From positions 1 to 64,000 of the forward strand of contig JANXVY010000033.1 of NCBI GenBank assembly GCA_025351425.1: DNA of 64,000 nucleotides, written 5' to 3'. Source of the stretch: Hyphomicrobium sp. GTDB taxonomy: Bacteria; Pseudomonadota; Alphaproteobacteria; Rhizobiales; Hyphomicrobiaceae. Within the stretch, counting starts at the first letter, position 1, and each line of letters begins with the position of its first letter. The position numbers and the translations under genes were made by a program. Of this stretch, positions 48,406-57,647 are shown piece by piece. The notes under the pieces were generated by a model that worked only from the letters and a program-made list of their open reading frames with translations, was not told where the DNA came from and did not search any database.

Positions 48406-50847
48406 TTGAACATTGCCACCGCCTTCCAATCCATCACCACCGGATCTGCCCGCCGCCAACGCAGCATCACTCAACTTCTGTCCCTGCTCGTCGCCTCGAT
48501 CTTGCTCCCCCTCCTCACCTTTTCAGCATTGGTTCTTTGGCAGATCAACGAAATCAAACGAGGTGGCGCCGAAAAGGAAGCCTTTCATACCGCAAATCAA
48601 CTCGCCCTCAATATCGATCGCGATCTGCGCGGACTTACAGCGACGTTGACCGGCCTGGCCTCCTCGCCGGCGCTGAAAACCAACAATCTGCAACTGTTTT
48701 ACGAACAGGCCTCCGGTGTCGCCAAAATAAGTGGCACCCCGATACTGCTGCGAGACGCCGTAACGGGACAACAGCTCATCAACACGCGCCGGCCGTTCGG
48801 GGCCTTGTTGCCGAGCATGCACGAACCCAATGTCGACGCGGCGATCCTGGACACAAAGAAGCCCTACGTATCGGACTTGCTGTTTGGGCCGGTCGCCCAA
48901 ACCTATGTCGTCTCGGTCGCCGTTCCCGCCTTCAGAGATCAAGGCAATCCTCTCGTTTTGATTGGAGCCGGGGAACCCCGGTGGTTCGCAGCTATCTTGG
49001 CCGACCAACAGTTCTCTCCCGATTGGATGACCCTTGTCTGCGACCGGACCGGAAAGATCGTTGCGCAATCGCAGGAGCTCGAAAAATCAATTGGCCAGTC
49101 CTCGGACCTCGAAATAGGCAGAGATCAAATAGCCGGTGTGGCTCAGGCCACGCTTGGCGACGGGACCGCTGTTCTGCACGGTTATAAGATGCTGGCGTCA
49201 GGCTGGCGGGTGTCGGCCTATATGCCGCTCTCGAAGATCGAATACCCCCTGCGAAATGCCTGGCTCGTTTTTTTAGCCAGCGGCGGCTTGCTGCTCGCCA
49301 TGGCCCTGCCGCTCACGCTCTATTTTGCCAGCCGCATCACGCGGTCGATCGAAGAAGTGGCCGAGCGGGCCGCAGCCCTGGAGCATGGCGCGGTCGTTCC
49401 TCTTGTTTCTTCCGATGTCACAGAAATCAACAAGGTCGGCGCGGCGTTGAATTCGACCTCCATCGCCTTGCGCGAGCGCACCCGTTCTTTGGCCGAAAGT
49501 GCTGCCCGCTTCCGCCTGGTCTTCGAGCAGGCAGCCGTCGGCTTCGAGCAGATCGACCTCGATGGCAAATGGGTCATGCTGAACAATCGGTTTTGCGAAT
49601 TGCTAGGCTACTCCATGGACGAGTGTCTTGCGCTCTCGCCCGCCGAAGTAACCCACCCCGAAGACCAGCTCATCAGGGCGCCACTTCTGGAACGGGTGCT
49701 TCGCGGCGACCTGCCCAGCTTCACCATGGACAAGCGGTTCCTGCGCAAAGGCCGCGAACCCATCTGGGTCCGCTCCACCACGTCGCTGGTGCACGATCTC
49801 GACGGCCGCCCCCTCTACTTTATTTCGGTCGTCGAAGACATCACCACCCAGCAAAAGGCGCGCGCCGCCACGGCCCGCCTCGCAGCGCTCGTCCAAGCCT
49901 CCAACGATGCAATCATTTCGATCGCGACCGATGGCACGATCGAAACCTGGAACCCGGGTGCAGCGCGCCTGTTTGGCCATCACTACACGGCAGCCGTCGG
50001 CAAGACGCTTTGTCTATTGGCTCCCCCAAATCGCCACGAAGAACTCCGCAGCTTGCTCACCCGCGCCCTCCGCGGTGAGGCGTTCCGGATCGAAACCGTG
50101 CTGTATCACAAAGACGGAACAGCTCTCGATCTCGCCGTCGGGGTTTCGCCGATCCTGGCGCGTGATGATACCGTGGCGGCGCTCTCCGTCACGATGGAGG
50201 ACATTCGCGAACGGCGGCAGTGGGAACGCCAGCTCATCTTGCTCAATCGCGAACTGCAGCATCGGATCAAAAACTCTTTGGCCGTCGCCCAGTCGATCGC
50301 CAATCAGACCATGCGGTCGAGCCCGTCTCCCCGCGACTTCGGCCCTGCGTTCCGCGGCCGCCTGCAAGCCTTATCGGCGGCCAATGATTTGCTGCTTCAA
50401 GCGGCATGGACCGGCAGCGATCTACGCGAAATTATCAGCCTCCAGCTGACGCCGCTGCTATCGAACCCCGCCACCCAACTCGTAGTGACCGGCCCCAGCG
50501 TAACTCTACCGTCTAACCTGACCGTGCCGCTGGGGCTGGCGTTCCACGAACTTGGCACGAATGCCCTCAAGTATGGATCGCTCTCCGTACCCAACGGGCG
50601 CATCGAAATCACCTGGGTCACCGCGCAACATGAAGAAGGGCAGTGCCTTCTCATCGCATGGAGCGAAACCGGCGGCCCATCACCCGCCCGATCTGACCGC
50701 AAAGGCTTCGGCACCACGCTCATCCATCGCGGCATCCCCGGCGCCACCGTCGAGCAGGCGTTCAACTCGGGCGGCATGGTCTGCACGATCAGATTGCTGC
50801 TGGCCGCCGCTTCGAAGCTGGCACCGCCTACCTCGCGCGTGTCTTGA
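48406..50847 (+). CDS. HWE-family sensor histidine kinase with two PAS domains
   Basis: An 813-residue sensor kinase. It has a first membrane helix (LLVASILLPLLTFSALVLW), a periplasmic sensor region (about 45-285), a second helix (WLVFLASGGLLLAMALPLTLYF) and a HAMP-like linker. Two PAS domains follow (FEQAAVGFEQIDLDGKWVML and QASNDAIISIATDGTIETWN). The HWE core has phospho-His619 in ELQHRIKNSLAVAQSI, N-box AFHELGTNALKYGSLS and GFGTTLIHRGIPG. It shares its plan with the kinase at 34547. It probably phosphorylates PhyR or the receiver at 44527. The start is TTG at 48406. Confidence 0.9.
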   Translation: MNIATAFQSITTGSARRQRSITQLLSLLVASILLPLLTFSALVLWQINEIKRGGAEKEAFHTANQLALNIDRDLRGLTATLTGLASSPALKTNNLQLFYEQASGVAKISGTPILLRDAVTGQQLINTRRPFGALLPSMHEPNVDAAILDTKKPYVSDLLFGPVAQTYVVSVAVPAFRDQGNPLVLIGAGEPRWFAAILADQQFSPDWMTLVCDRTGKIVAQSQELEKSIGQSSDLEIGRDQIAGVAQATLGDGTAVLHGYKMLASGWRVSAYMPLSKIEYPLRNAWLVFLASGGLLLAMALPLTLYFASRITRSIEEVAERAAALEHGAVVPLVSSDVTEINKVGAALNSTSIALRERTRSLAESAARFRLVFEQAAVGFEQIDLDGKWVMLNNRFCELLGYSMDECLALSPAEVTHPEDQLIRAPLLERVLRGDLPSFTMDKRFLRKGREPIWVRSTTSLVHDLDGRPLYFISVVEDITTQQKARAATARLAALVQASNDAIISIATDGTIETWNPGAARLFGHHYTAAVGKTLCLLAPPNRHEELRSLLTRALRGEAFRIETVLYHKDGTALDLAVGVSPILARDDTVAALSVTMEDIRERRQWERQLILLNRELQHRIKNSLAVAQSIANQTMRSSPSPRDFGPAFRGRLQALSAANDLLLQAAWTGSDLREIISLQLTPLLSNPATQLVVTGPSVTLPSNLTVPLGLAFHELGTNALKYGSLSVPNGRIEITWVTAQHEEGQCLLIAWSETGGPSPARSDRKGFGTTLIHRGIPGATVEQAFNSGGMVCTIRLLLAAASKLAPPTSRVS

Positions 50848-50859
50848 ACCACAGCCTCC

Positions 50860-52704
50860 TCACGAAGGCTTCTTTGCGCGGCCGATATCGGCGAGCGCCC
50901 GGCGAATCCTATGCCGCACGTTCGAGTCCCCGCCGTGCTCGTGGATATTGGCGCCCGTCTCCTGCCGGTGAATAGTCAGCACCCGGTTGTGAAACGCGGC
51001 GAGCCCCGCCCTGTGACCGACGCTGATCACCGTGGTCATAAACAGATGATGGGTGAACAATTCCATCATCCGGGCTTCGTTGGCTTCGTCGAGTGCGGAA
51101 GTCGCTTCGTCGAGAATAACCAGCGTCGGCCGGTCAATGAGCAGCCGGGCGAACGCAATCCGCTGCAACTCCCCGCCCGAAAGAAATTTGTCCCACGGCT
51201 GTTCGGTGTCGAGCACGGCCGCCAGGTGCGTGAGCCCCGTCAGCTCCAGTGCCGACCGCATGGCCGTTTCCGGCACCTCGGTGGCGGATTTTGGATAGGC
51301 TATGGCCGTTCGCAGCGAACCGTTCGGCATGTACGTGCGCTGCGGCAGAAACGCGACCCGCGAACCGGCCGGCAACGCGATGCAGCCCGATCCCCACGGC
51401 CACAAGCCCGCGATTGCACGCACGAGCGTGCTTTTTCCTGTCCCCGAAGGTCCGTTGACGAGCACCATTTCGCCCGGTTCGACGACAAGATCGGCATCCG
51501 TGATGAGCGCAGTACCATCGTGCAGTTCGACTGAAACGTTGGTGAGGCGGAGTTTGTCGTCCGCACTTGCCACCACCTTGATCCGCGACGTGGCCGCCAC
51601 GCCTTCCTTGGCAAACTCGATGAACGATAGCAATTCCGCGACGCGCGATGCAGCCGCATACCATTCAGACAGGCGCGCGAAATTCGCGCTGAACCATCCA
51701 AGCGAGGCCTGAAACACTCCGAACGCCGTCGCGGCTTGCACGATCGTACCTAAGGACACCTCCCCAGACAGGTATTTGGGTGTCATGATCAACAGCGGCA
51801 GCACCGGGGCCAGCAACCCATTCGAGTAGGTAACCCACGTCATCGTCGTCCAGTTATAGGCAAAGGCATGCCAACGGGCAGACAATTCCCGCAGATGGCG
51901 GCCAAGCAGAAAGCGCTCTCCAGCTTCACCAGCCAACAGCGCCACGCTTTCGGCGTTCTCCCTCAGCCTCGTCAGTTCGTATCGAAACCTCGCCTCCGCT
52001 TCGCTGCGCTCGCGAATCCGCTGTGAATAGAACCGTCCGAACAGCGCCATCAGCGACGTCACGAGCACGGCATAGACGATCGCGATGAACACCATGCTTC
52101 CCGGAATGCTGACACCGCCAATCGTGGCGGCCCCGCCCGCGCTCCACAGCACCCCGGCAAATGTGACAGCCGTCACCAGCGACGCGACGAACCCGATGGA
52201 GAGATCGACCACCGGCTCGATGACCAGCCTCACGTCCTCCGCGATCCGGTGTTCGGGTGCAAATTCAGTTCCACGCAAAATATTCAGGCGATAAAATGCC
52301 TGTTCGCTCAACCAGGCGCTGATCACGTGCTCGCTCAGCGAGTTGCGCAATGCCACCTGAAGTAGAATTTTGAACAGCGTAGCCGCCATCACGATCGCCG
52401 TTGCGGCGAAAACCAGAAGCACAAACATGATTCCAGCGTCTTGAATAAGTGGAATGGATTTCTGTTCCAGCGCATCGTAGAACGATTTGTTCCAGCGGTT
52501 GAGCAAGAATTGCATCAGCACATCTATAAGCGCGAACAAAAACGCACCCACCGTCAAGAACCAAGCATTTTGCGCAGTAACGCCAGTCCAAAACTTGGCC
52601 GCCAACACCCAAACCGACTTCAACCGAACACCACTGGGGGATAGCGGACTATTTTCTTGGGTTCGTGGAAATACTTCTGCGACGACATTACCATCCGAAA
52701 TCAC
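50860..52704 (-). CDS. ABC transporter, fused permease-ATPase of the SbmA/BacA-related (BclA/YddA) type
   Basis: A 614-residue half-transporter. The N-terminal ABC_membrane_2/SbmA-BacA-like domain has about six helices (WNKSFYDALEQKSIPLI, IAEDVRLVIEPVVDLSIGF, RFRYELTRLRENAESVALLAGE). The C-terminal ATPase has Walker A GPSGTGKSTLVRAIAGLWPWG, signature LSGGELQRIAFARLL and Walker B LVILDEATSALDE. This combination is that of YddA and of BclA of Bradyrhizobium, which imports antimicrobial peptides and affects very-long-chain lipid content. The GTG at 52704 is the start. It converges on the kinase gene. Confidence 0.88.
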   Translation of the reverse strand: MISDGNVVAEVFPRTQENSPLSPSGVRLKSVWVLAAKFWTGVTAQNAWFLTVGAFLFALIDVLMQFLLNRWNKSFYDALEQKSIPLIQDAGIMFVLLVFAATAIVMAATLFKILLQVALRNSLSEHVISAWLSEQAFYRLNILRGTEFAPEHRIAEDVRLVIEPVVDLSIGFVASLVTAVTFAGVLWSAGGAATIGGVSIPGSMVFIAIVYAVLVTSLMALFGRFYSQRIRERSEAEARFRYELTRLRENAESVALLAGEAGERFLLGRHLRELSARWHAFAYNWTTMTWVTYSNGLLAPVLPLLIMTPKYLSGEVSLGTIVQAATAFGVFQASLGWFSANFARLSEWYAAASRVAELLSFIEFAKEGVAATSRIKVVASADDKLRLTNVSVELHDGTALITDADLVVEPGEMVLVNGPSGTGKSTLVRAIAGLWPWGSGCIALPAGSRVAFLPQRTYMPNGSLRTAIAYPKSATEVPETAMRSALELTGLTHLAAVLDTEQPWDKFLSGGELQRIAFARLLIDRPTLVILDEATSALDEANEARMMELFTHHLFMTTVISVGHRAGLAAFHNRVLTIHRQETGANIHEHGGDSNVRHRIRRALADIGRAKKPS

Positions 52705-53576
52705 CAGACCTGCCTCATGCTGCTACATCCATGCATTCGATAGATATCTCAGGTTCATATTTGGATGACCATCGCCAATCAGCATCGACTTCGCATTCAA
52801 ATCGAACTTAGATATTTCACAAACAGCTCCTTCCTCCTTTTATTGAAATATCTGTCCGCCAATATGCGAAAGGCGCTCGACCCGAGCCGAACACACAGCC
52901 GCCAGATCTAACCAAAAAACTGAACTAACCATCTGATTTAAATAGAATAATTGAGGATTTGCGCCTCAAAAGAACTCACCTGCTTTCCTGCCACGACTGT
53001 GCCAACCCCACACCTCACCCAGATTCCGTTTATCAAACCAAAAAGCTTGCCACGAAGGCTGCCATCGCGAAGTGCAGCGGCTTCAACGCTGATCGTTCAA
53101 CAGGTAAAAACAATCCAACTCAGCCCCGCGGATCGGCCATTCCAATCTAAAGTCAACAGCCGCCGATAAATCTATTTTGGCGCCTATCACCAAGCCCGAC
53201 GTCACACCTGGGCACGACCAAAAGACCAAACTTAACGCTCGACTAAGCCTACAGTTCCCCCCGGAGCTGCTGTCGCACTAGTTTATTCTACACGAAGGCT
53301 GCGTTTCGCGCGCGACTCAACCTCAGAAAAATATAATTGAGAAATATAATGCATTATCCCTCCTACATCGCGAGGGAACTCGTACAGATAGCTCCGCAAA
53401 CAGATACTCAAACTCGGGCGCTTTTCTCCAGCGTCCGCAATTGCGCTCGTTGCCTGACCCGTGTGCCATTACGGCCACGCGAACCGTCCATTCATAAAAT
53501 ATTCACAACCCTGTCACGCAGGCGCTGTTTGACTTGGCCCCGTGAACAGGGGAGTTCGGAGGAATCCGGAAGCGTA
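52705..53576. other. 870-base AT-richer interval with one EcfG promoter
   Basis: No gene is supported. Base composition is visibly more AT-rich than the neighbours. On the minus strand, downstream of the EcfG motif at 53234, a short frame of about 39 codons from a GTG near 53190 ends at a TGA near 53072, without a ribosome site or recognisable family. The interval could be a long leader of the ABC transporter gene, a small transcript or a decayed region. Confidence 0.5.
53234..53258 (-). promoter_or_regulatory. EcfG promoter (towards the ABC transporter)
   Basis: On the minus strand GGAAC, 16 bases, CGTT. The next supported gene in its path is the ABC transporter, 530 bases away. Confidence 0.7.
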
Positions 53577-54029
53577 ATGAGAGCTTGGCCAGTAAAAGAA
53601 AAGCGGCAGGCACGCATCGAGATCATTCCGATGATCGATGTGATGATGTTTTTGCTCGTCTTTTTCGTGCTGATCTCGATCAACGTGCTGCCGGCACTCG
53701 GCCTGCGGATCAAGCCGCCAACTTCCACGAATTCAGATCGCATCGTCGAAAAAACCCGCCTGACCGTCGGCATCGATCACGACGGCAAGACGTTCCTCGA
53801 CGGCAAACCCATCACGTTGCCCGAGCTCCCCGAGCGCCTGAAAGCCGCGGTCGAGCCTGGCAAGCAACTGTCCGTCGTCATTGCTGGCGACGGTGAATCT
53901 TCGCTGCAGACCCTGGTCGATGTCATGGAAGCGATGAAATCTGCAGGCGTTTCCAGCACCCAGATCGTAACCAAGCCAGTTCCGATGTCAGCTCCGGCGG
54001 TCCCGGCCGCCCCGGCAAAGGGGCCTTGA
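53577..54029 (+). CDS. exbD: ExbD-type proton-channel subunit
   Basis: A 150-residue protein with one N-terminal membrane helix carrying the catalytic Asp (IEIIPMIDVMMFLLVFFVLI) and a periplasmic domain (LTVGIDHDGKTFLDGKPITL, VVIAGDGESSLQTLVDVMEAMKSAGVSSTQI). Together with ExbB it converts proton flow into TonB movement. The ATG at 53577 gives the family length. First gene of the TonB module; tonB starts 6 bases after its stop. Confidence 0.9.
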   Translation: MRAWPVKEKRQARIEIIPMIDVMMFLLVFFVLISINVLPALGLRIKPPTSTNSDRIVEKTRLTVGIDHDGKTFLDGKPITLPELPERLKAAVEPGKQLSVVIAGDGESSLQTLVDVMEAMKSAGVSSTQIVTKPVPMSAPAVPAAPAKGP

Positions 54030-54034
54030 CGTGA

Positions 54035-54640
54035 ATGACGGAACGATCAGAAATTCTGAGCAATTTGGCGGGCCTGGCCGTCGCGGGCCTTGTGATGTGG
54101 CAGCTCATGACACCGGCTGCGCAATCTGCGGGACCAGGCGGCGCAGCACCTCCGGGCGAGCCGATGACCATCGACACCACCCCGCCCGAGCCCGAGCCGC
54201 CTCCCCCGCCGCCAGAGCCCACGCCGCCTGTGGAGCCTCCTCCACCGCCCCCGGCGCCGCCCATGGAGGAGCCCAAGCCCGAAGAGCCGCCCAAGCCGGA
54301 CGAAAAAGCCGAGTTCAAACCGATCGCGGAAGAAGGCGAGCGGCCACCGCCACCGCCTCCGCGGCCCGTTTCGGAGGAGGCCGCCGCCAAGTTCCGCACC
54401 TGCTTGCAAAAGCACATGGCCTACCCCTCCACCAAGGAGGCCTTGAAAAAGCGGCCGAAAGGCAAAGTCATCGTGAGGGCCGTTGTTTCGCCGGAAGGAG
54501 TGACGAGCCACGAAATCACGACCTCTTCGGGATCGCCGATCCTCGATACCGCGGCGGTCACCACGCTCCTCAAGTCCGGTTGCGGCTTGTTGGGCGAATC
54601 CGGCTCCGTCGTCGGAACCTTCGATTATGGCACTGAATGA
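54035..54640 (+). CDS. tonB: TonB energy transducer
   Basis: A 201-residue protein: N-terminal membrane anchor (about residues 9-26), a long Pro/Glu-Lys periplasmic spacer (PPEPEPPPPPPEPTPPVEPP and on to residue 110), then a C-terminal TonB domain (YPSTKEALKKRPKGKVIVRAVVSPEGVTSHEI, SSGSPILDTAAVTTLLKSGCG). The TonB domain touches the plug of the outer-membrane receptor encoded next. It lies in the exbD-tonB-receptor-exbB row, so it is probably dedicated to this receptor. Confidence 0.9.
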   Translation: MTERSEILSNLAGLAVAGLVMWQLMTPAAQSAGPGGAAPPGEPMTIDTTPPEPEPPPPPPEPTPPVEPPPPPPAPPMEEPKPEEPPKPDEKAEFKPIAEEGERPPPPPPRPVSEEAAAKFRTCLQKHMAYPSTKEALKKRPKGKVIVRAVVSPEGVTSHEITTSSGSPILDTAAVTTLLKSGCGLLGESGSVVGTFDYGTE

Positions 54641-54730
54641 TCACTGAATTCCCGGCCCAGCACCGAAGTTGGGGTGCGCCGGGCGAATGCAACACGGGGC
54701 ATTAGAAAAAGAGTATCTGGGGTAAGTATC

Positions 54731-57625
54731 ATGCACATGCGTAGTTTCGTTTTCACTTTGTTGGCGAGCACCGCGCTCACGAGCGTCGCCATGGCTCAAA
54801 CGCCTCCGCCAGCACCGGCAGCTCCCACCGCTGATCCGACCACAAAACCCGTGGCACCTGTTGCCGCGCCTACCGCTCCAGTCTCAGCCCCGGCCGCCAC
54901 CACCGCTCCTGCTCCCGCAGCCACTTCGGCGCCTGTTACGGCTCCCAAGCCTGCCGCAGCTGCTCCCGTAACGGCTCCCGCCGCGCCCAAGCCTGCCGCT
55001 GCAGCCCCTCAGGCCGCGCCTGCACCCAAGCCGGCAGCCGCAGCCGCTGCACCCGTTGATTTCGGCACGGTTTCCGTCAAGGTTCCCGACGCTCCCAAGC
55101 CCGCACCGGCCCTCGTGCAGTCCGGCATGACCGCCTCGCCGACCGACTACGCGGTCGCGACTGAAAAGAAGTCGGCTCCCGCCGCGCCTGCGGCCGCAGC
55201 ACCTGGAACCCCGGCCGGCACTGCAGCCCCCGGCGCGGCCGCTGGCCCTGGCAACACGGGCCGTCCCACCTCTCTGGGCGGCGTCACCGGCCAGGACATT
55301 GGCGGTGGCTACATGATCAAGGAAGAAGCCAAGAAATCCCGCTCGACCGTCACCCGCGACGCCATCGACAAGCTCGGCCCGACCGCCAACCCCTACCAGC
55401 TGATCAACCTGCTGCCCGGCGTCGTCCAGTCGTCAACGGACAACGATGGCCTCAACGGCGGCAACATCAAGTTGCGCGGCTTCAACTCGGATAAGATCGG
55501 CCTCACGATCGAAGGGATGCCGGTCAACGACTCGGGCAGCTACTCACTGTTCCCGCAGGAATACCTGGACGCCGAGAACATCGGCCAGATCTCGATCTCG
55601 CAGGGCTCGCCCGAACTCGACAGCCCACACATCGGCTCGACCGGTGGCGTGATCAACATCTACGGCATCGACCCTTCGAAGACCGCTGGCGCGTTGGTCG
55701 ATTTCTCCTACGGCTCGCATGACACCATGCGCGAATTCGTCCGCCTCAACTCGGGCCAGGTGGGCGCCGTGCGCGCCTTCCTCAGCTACTCGAACTACAA
55801 CGCCGACCATTGGGGTGGAAACCCCGGCGAAAACGACCGCCAGCACCTCGACTTCAAGATTGTCGGCGACATCAGCCCCGGCAACACGGTCCGCTTTGCG
55901 GCGATCTATAACCAGGCCGAGAACACATTCTATCCCAATCCCTCGAAGAAGCAGTTCGACCAGTATGCGGATGTCAAATATCTCTCCGCGCTGCCGAGCA
56001 CCTTCTTCAAGACCACCTCGCCAATCGACCAGAGCGCCAACAATGCGTTCAACTTCTACAAGTATCGCGTCAACCCGTTCCGCAACTTGATCCTGAGCGC
56101 GCCGTCGAACTTCACGCTCTCGCCCAACCTCAAGTTCGATACCGTTCCCTACTACTGGTACGGGTTTGGCAGTGGCGGCGGCACCGCCACCATGAACGAA
56201 GCAGGCATGTTCTGGGGCAACCTCAAGGTCACCAACGTCAACTACGGTGGCACCAGCGCCTTGAGCGACAAGATCCTCTATTACAACCCCTCGATCACGC
56301 AGACCTTCCGTCCCGGCGTCGTGAACAAATTCACCTACGCCATGGGCGACCACAAGATTATCGCGGGTCACTGGTTCGAATACGCCTATCACAAACAGAC
56401 CGCACCGTACGTTCCTCTGAACGCCGATGGCACGGTCCAGGATAACTTCGCCGAGAGCAATCAGTTCTCCCTGCCCTCCGGCTCGACCTGCAACCTGTTT
56501 ACGCCTGCCGGCGGCGTCGGCGCGGCCACCGCTTGCCCAGCCGGAGCCATGCAGCGCCGCGACCAGCTGACGGTCACTACCACCAACGCCGTATTCATCG
56601 GCGACTCCTGGAAAATCTCGAAGGACATGACGGCCGACTTCGGCGTCAAGCAGCTTTGGGTCAACCGCGCCGTCAACAACTACATGCCAGGCTCAAACCC
56701 GGCTCAAAACGAACTGAACGACACGGCAACGCTGCCGACGGCAGCTCTGAACTACAAGCTGAACGAAGCCAACACGGTGTTCGGCAGCTTCAATACGACG
56801 TTCCGCACGGCCCCGAACTTCACCTTGCTGCAGAGCTTCTCGAATTCGAACGGCTCGATCACCTCGCCAAACGTGCCGCCTCCGGAAAAGGGCCTGGTCT
56901 TCGAACTCGGCCACCGCTTCCAGAATGGCTTGCTGGCCACCTCGGTGACCGGCTTCTATGGCAAGTACGAAAACTACCAGCAGTCCACCAACATCGTCGA
57001 CCCGAGCAACCCGACCGGCACGTCGACTACGTCCACAACGATCAATGCCGGCGGCGTGATCAACTACGGCGTCGATGCGGAAATCGGCACCTCGCCGATC
57101 TACAATTTCCGCCCCTATATCTCGGGTGAACTGCTGCACACGGAACTGCAGGACAACCTGCGCGCAGACGGCACTGTGACCACAATTGTCAACGGCAAGT
57201 CGGTAACGACGGTCGTCCACGACTATCTGCCGACCAAAGGCAAAAAGCTCGCTGGCGCCCCCGACTACTCGATGGGCTTTGGTCTCGATTATGACAACGG
57301 CCGCTTCTTCGCTAATGCCAACTACAAGTTTATGGCCGGCGAACAGGCCTCGCTCATGAACGACGAGCAGATGCACGCCCATGGCCGCCTCAACCTCGGC
57401 TTCGGCTACCGGTTCCCCGATTTCGCGCAGCTGAAACAGCCTGAAATCAAGATCAACCTCTACAACGTCTTGAATGCGCGGCAGCTGACGGGCGTCAACA
57501 GCGTCCAGCAGAATACGCTGGCGACCACGGGCGTTCTCGGCAGCACCATCGCTCCCTCGGGCACGGCGAACTACTACCAGGGCCAGGATTTCTCCTTCCT
57601 CGTCACCTTGCGCGCCGGCCTCTAA
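54731..57625 (+). CDS. TonB-dependent outer-membrane receptor with Ala/Pro-rich N-terminal extension
   Basis: A 964-residue receptor. It has a signal peptide (MHMRSFVFTLLASTALTSVA to AQ), then about 160 residues of Ala/Pro repeats (PAPAAPTADPTTKPVAPVAA and on). The plug domain follows (TRDAIDKLGPTANPYQLINLLPGVVQSS, LRGFNSDKIGLTIEGMPVNDSGSY, STGGVINIYG), then a large beta barrel with paired aromatic strands and a C-terminal FSFLVTLRAGL ending in the barrel-closing pattern. The substrate cannot be read off. The genes around it suggest that it is fed by nucleotide or phosphate-ester breakdown. The ATG at 54731 precedes the signal peptide. Confidence 0.9.
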   Translation: MHMRSFVFTLLASTALTSVAMAQTPPPAPAAPTADPTTKPVAPVAAPTAPVSAPAATTAPAPAATSAPVTAPKPAAAAPVTAPAAPKPAAAAPQAAPAPKPAAAAAAPVDFGTVSVKVPDAPKPAPALVQSGMTASPTDYAVATEKKSAPAAPAAAAPGTPAGTAAPGAAAGPGNTGRPTSLGGVTGQDIGGGYMIKEEAKKSRSTVTRDAIDKLGPTANPYQLINLLPGVVQSSTDNDGLNGGNIKLRGFNSDKIGLTIEGMPVNDSGSYSLFPQEYLDAENIGQISISQGSPELDSPHIGSTGGVINIYGIDPSKTAGALVDFSYGSHDTMREFVRLNSGQVGAVRAFLSYSNYNADHWGGNPGENDRQHLDFKIVGDISPGNTVRFAAIYNQAENTFYPNPSKKQFDQYADVKYLSALPSTFFKTTSPIDQSANNAFNFYKYRVNPFRNLILSAPSNFTLSPNLKFDTVPYYWYGFGSGGGTATMNEAGMFWGNLKVTNVNYGGTSALSDKILYYNPSITQTFRPGVVNKFTYAMGDHKIIAGHWFEYAYHKQTAPYVPLNADGTVQDNFAESNQFSLPSGSTCNLFTPAGGVGAATACPAGAMQRRDQLTVTTTNAVFIGDSWKISKDMTADFGVKQLWVNRAVNNYMPGSNPAQNELNDTATLPTAALNYKLNEANTVFGSFNTTFRTAPNFTLLQSFSNSNGSITSPNVPPPEKGLVFELGHRFQNGLLATSVTGFYGKYENYQQSTNIVDPSNPTGTSTTSTTINAGGVINYGVDAEIGTSPIYNFRPYISGELLHTELQDNLRADGTVTTIVNGKSVTTVVHDYLPTKGKKLAGAPDYSMGFGLDYDNGRFFANANYKFMAGEQASLMNDEQMHAHGRLNLGFGYRFPDFAQLKQPEIKINLYNVLNARQLTGVNSVQQNTLATTGVLGSTIAPSGTANYYQGQDFSFLVTLRAGL

Positions 57626-57647
57626 TACGAACCTAGGACTGACCTCG

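Noticed and set aside
52951-53169. Two plus-strand open frames of 63-72 codons in the gap before exbD
   Set aside because: No ribosome site, no domain, overlapping frames in an AT-richer interval.
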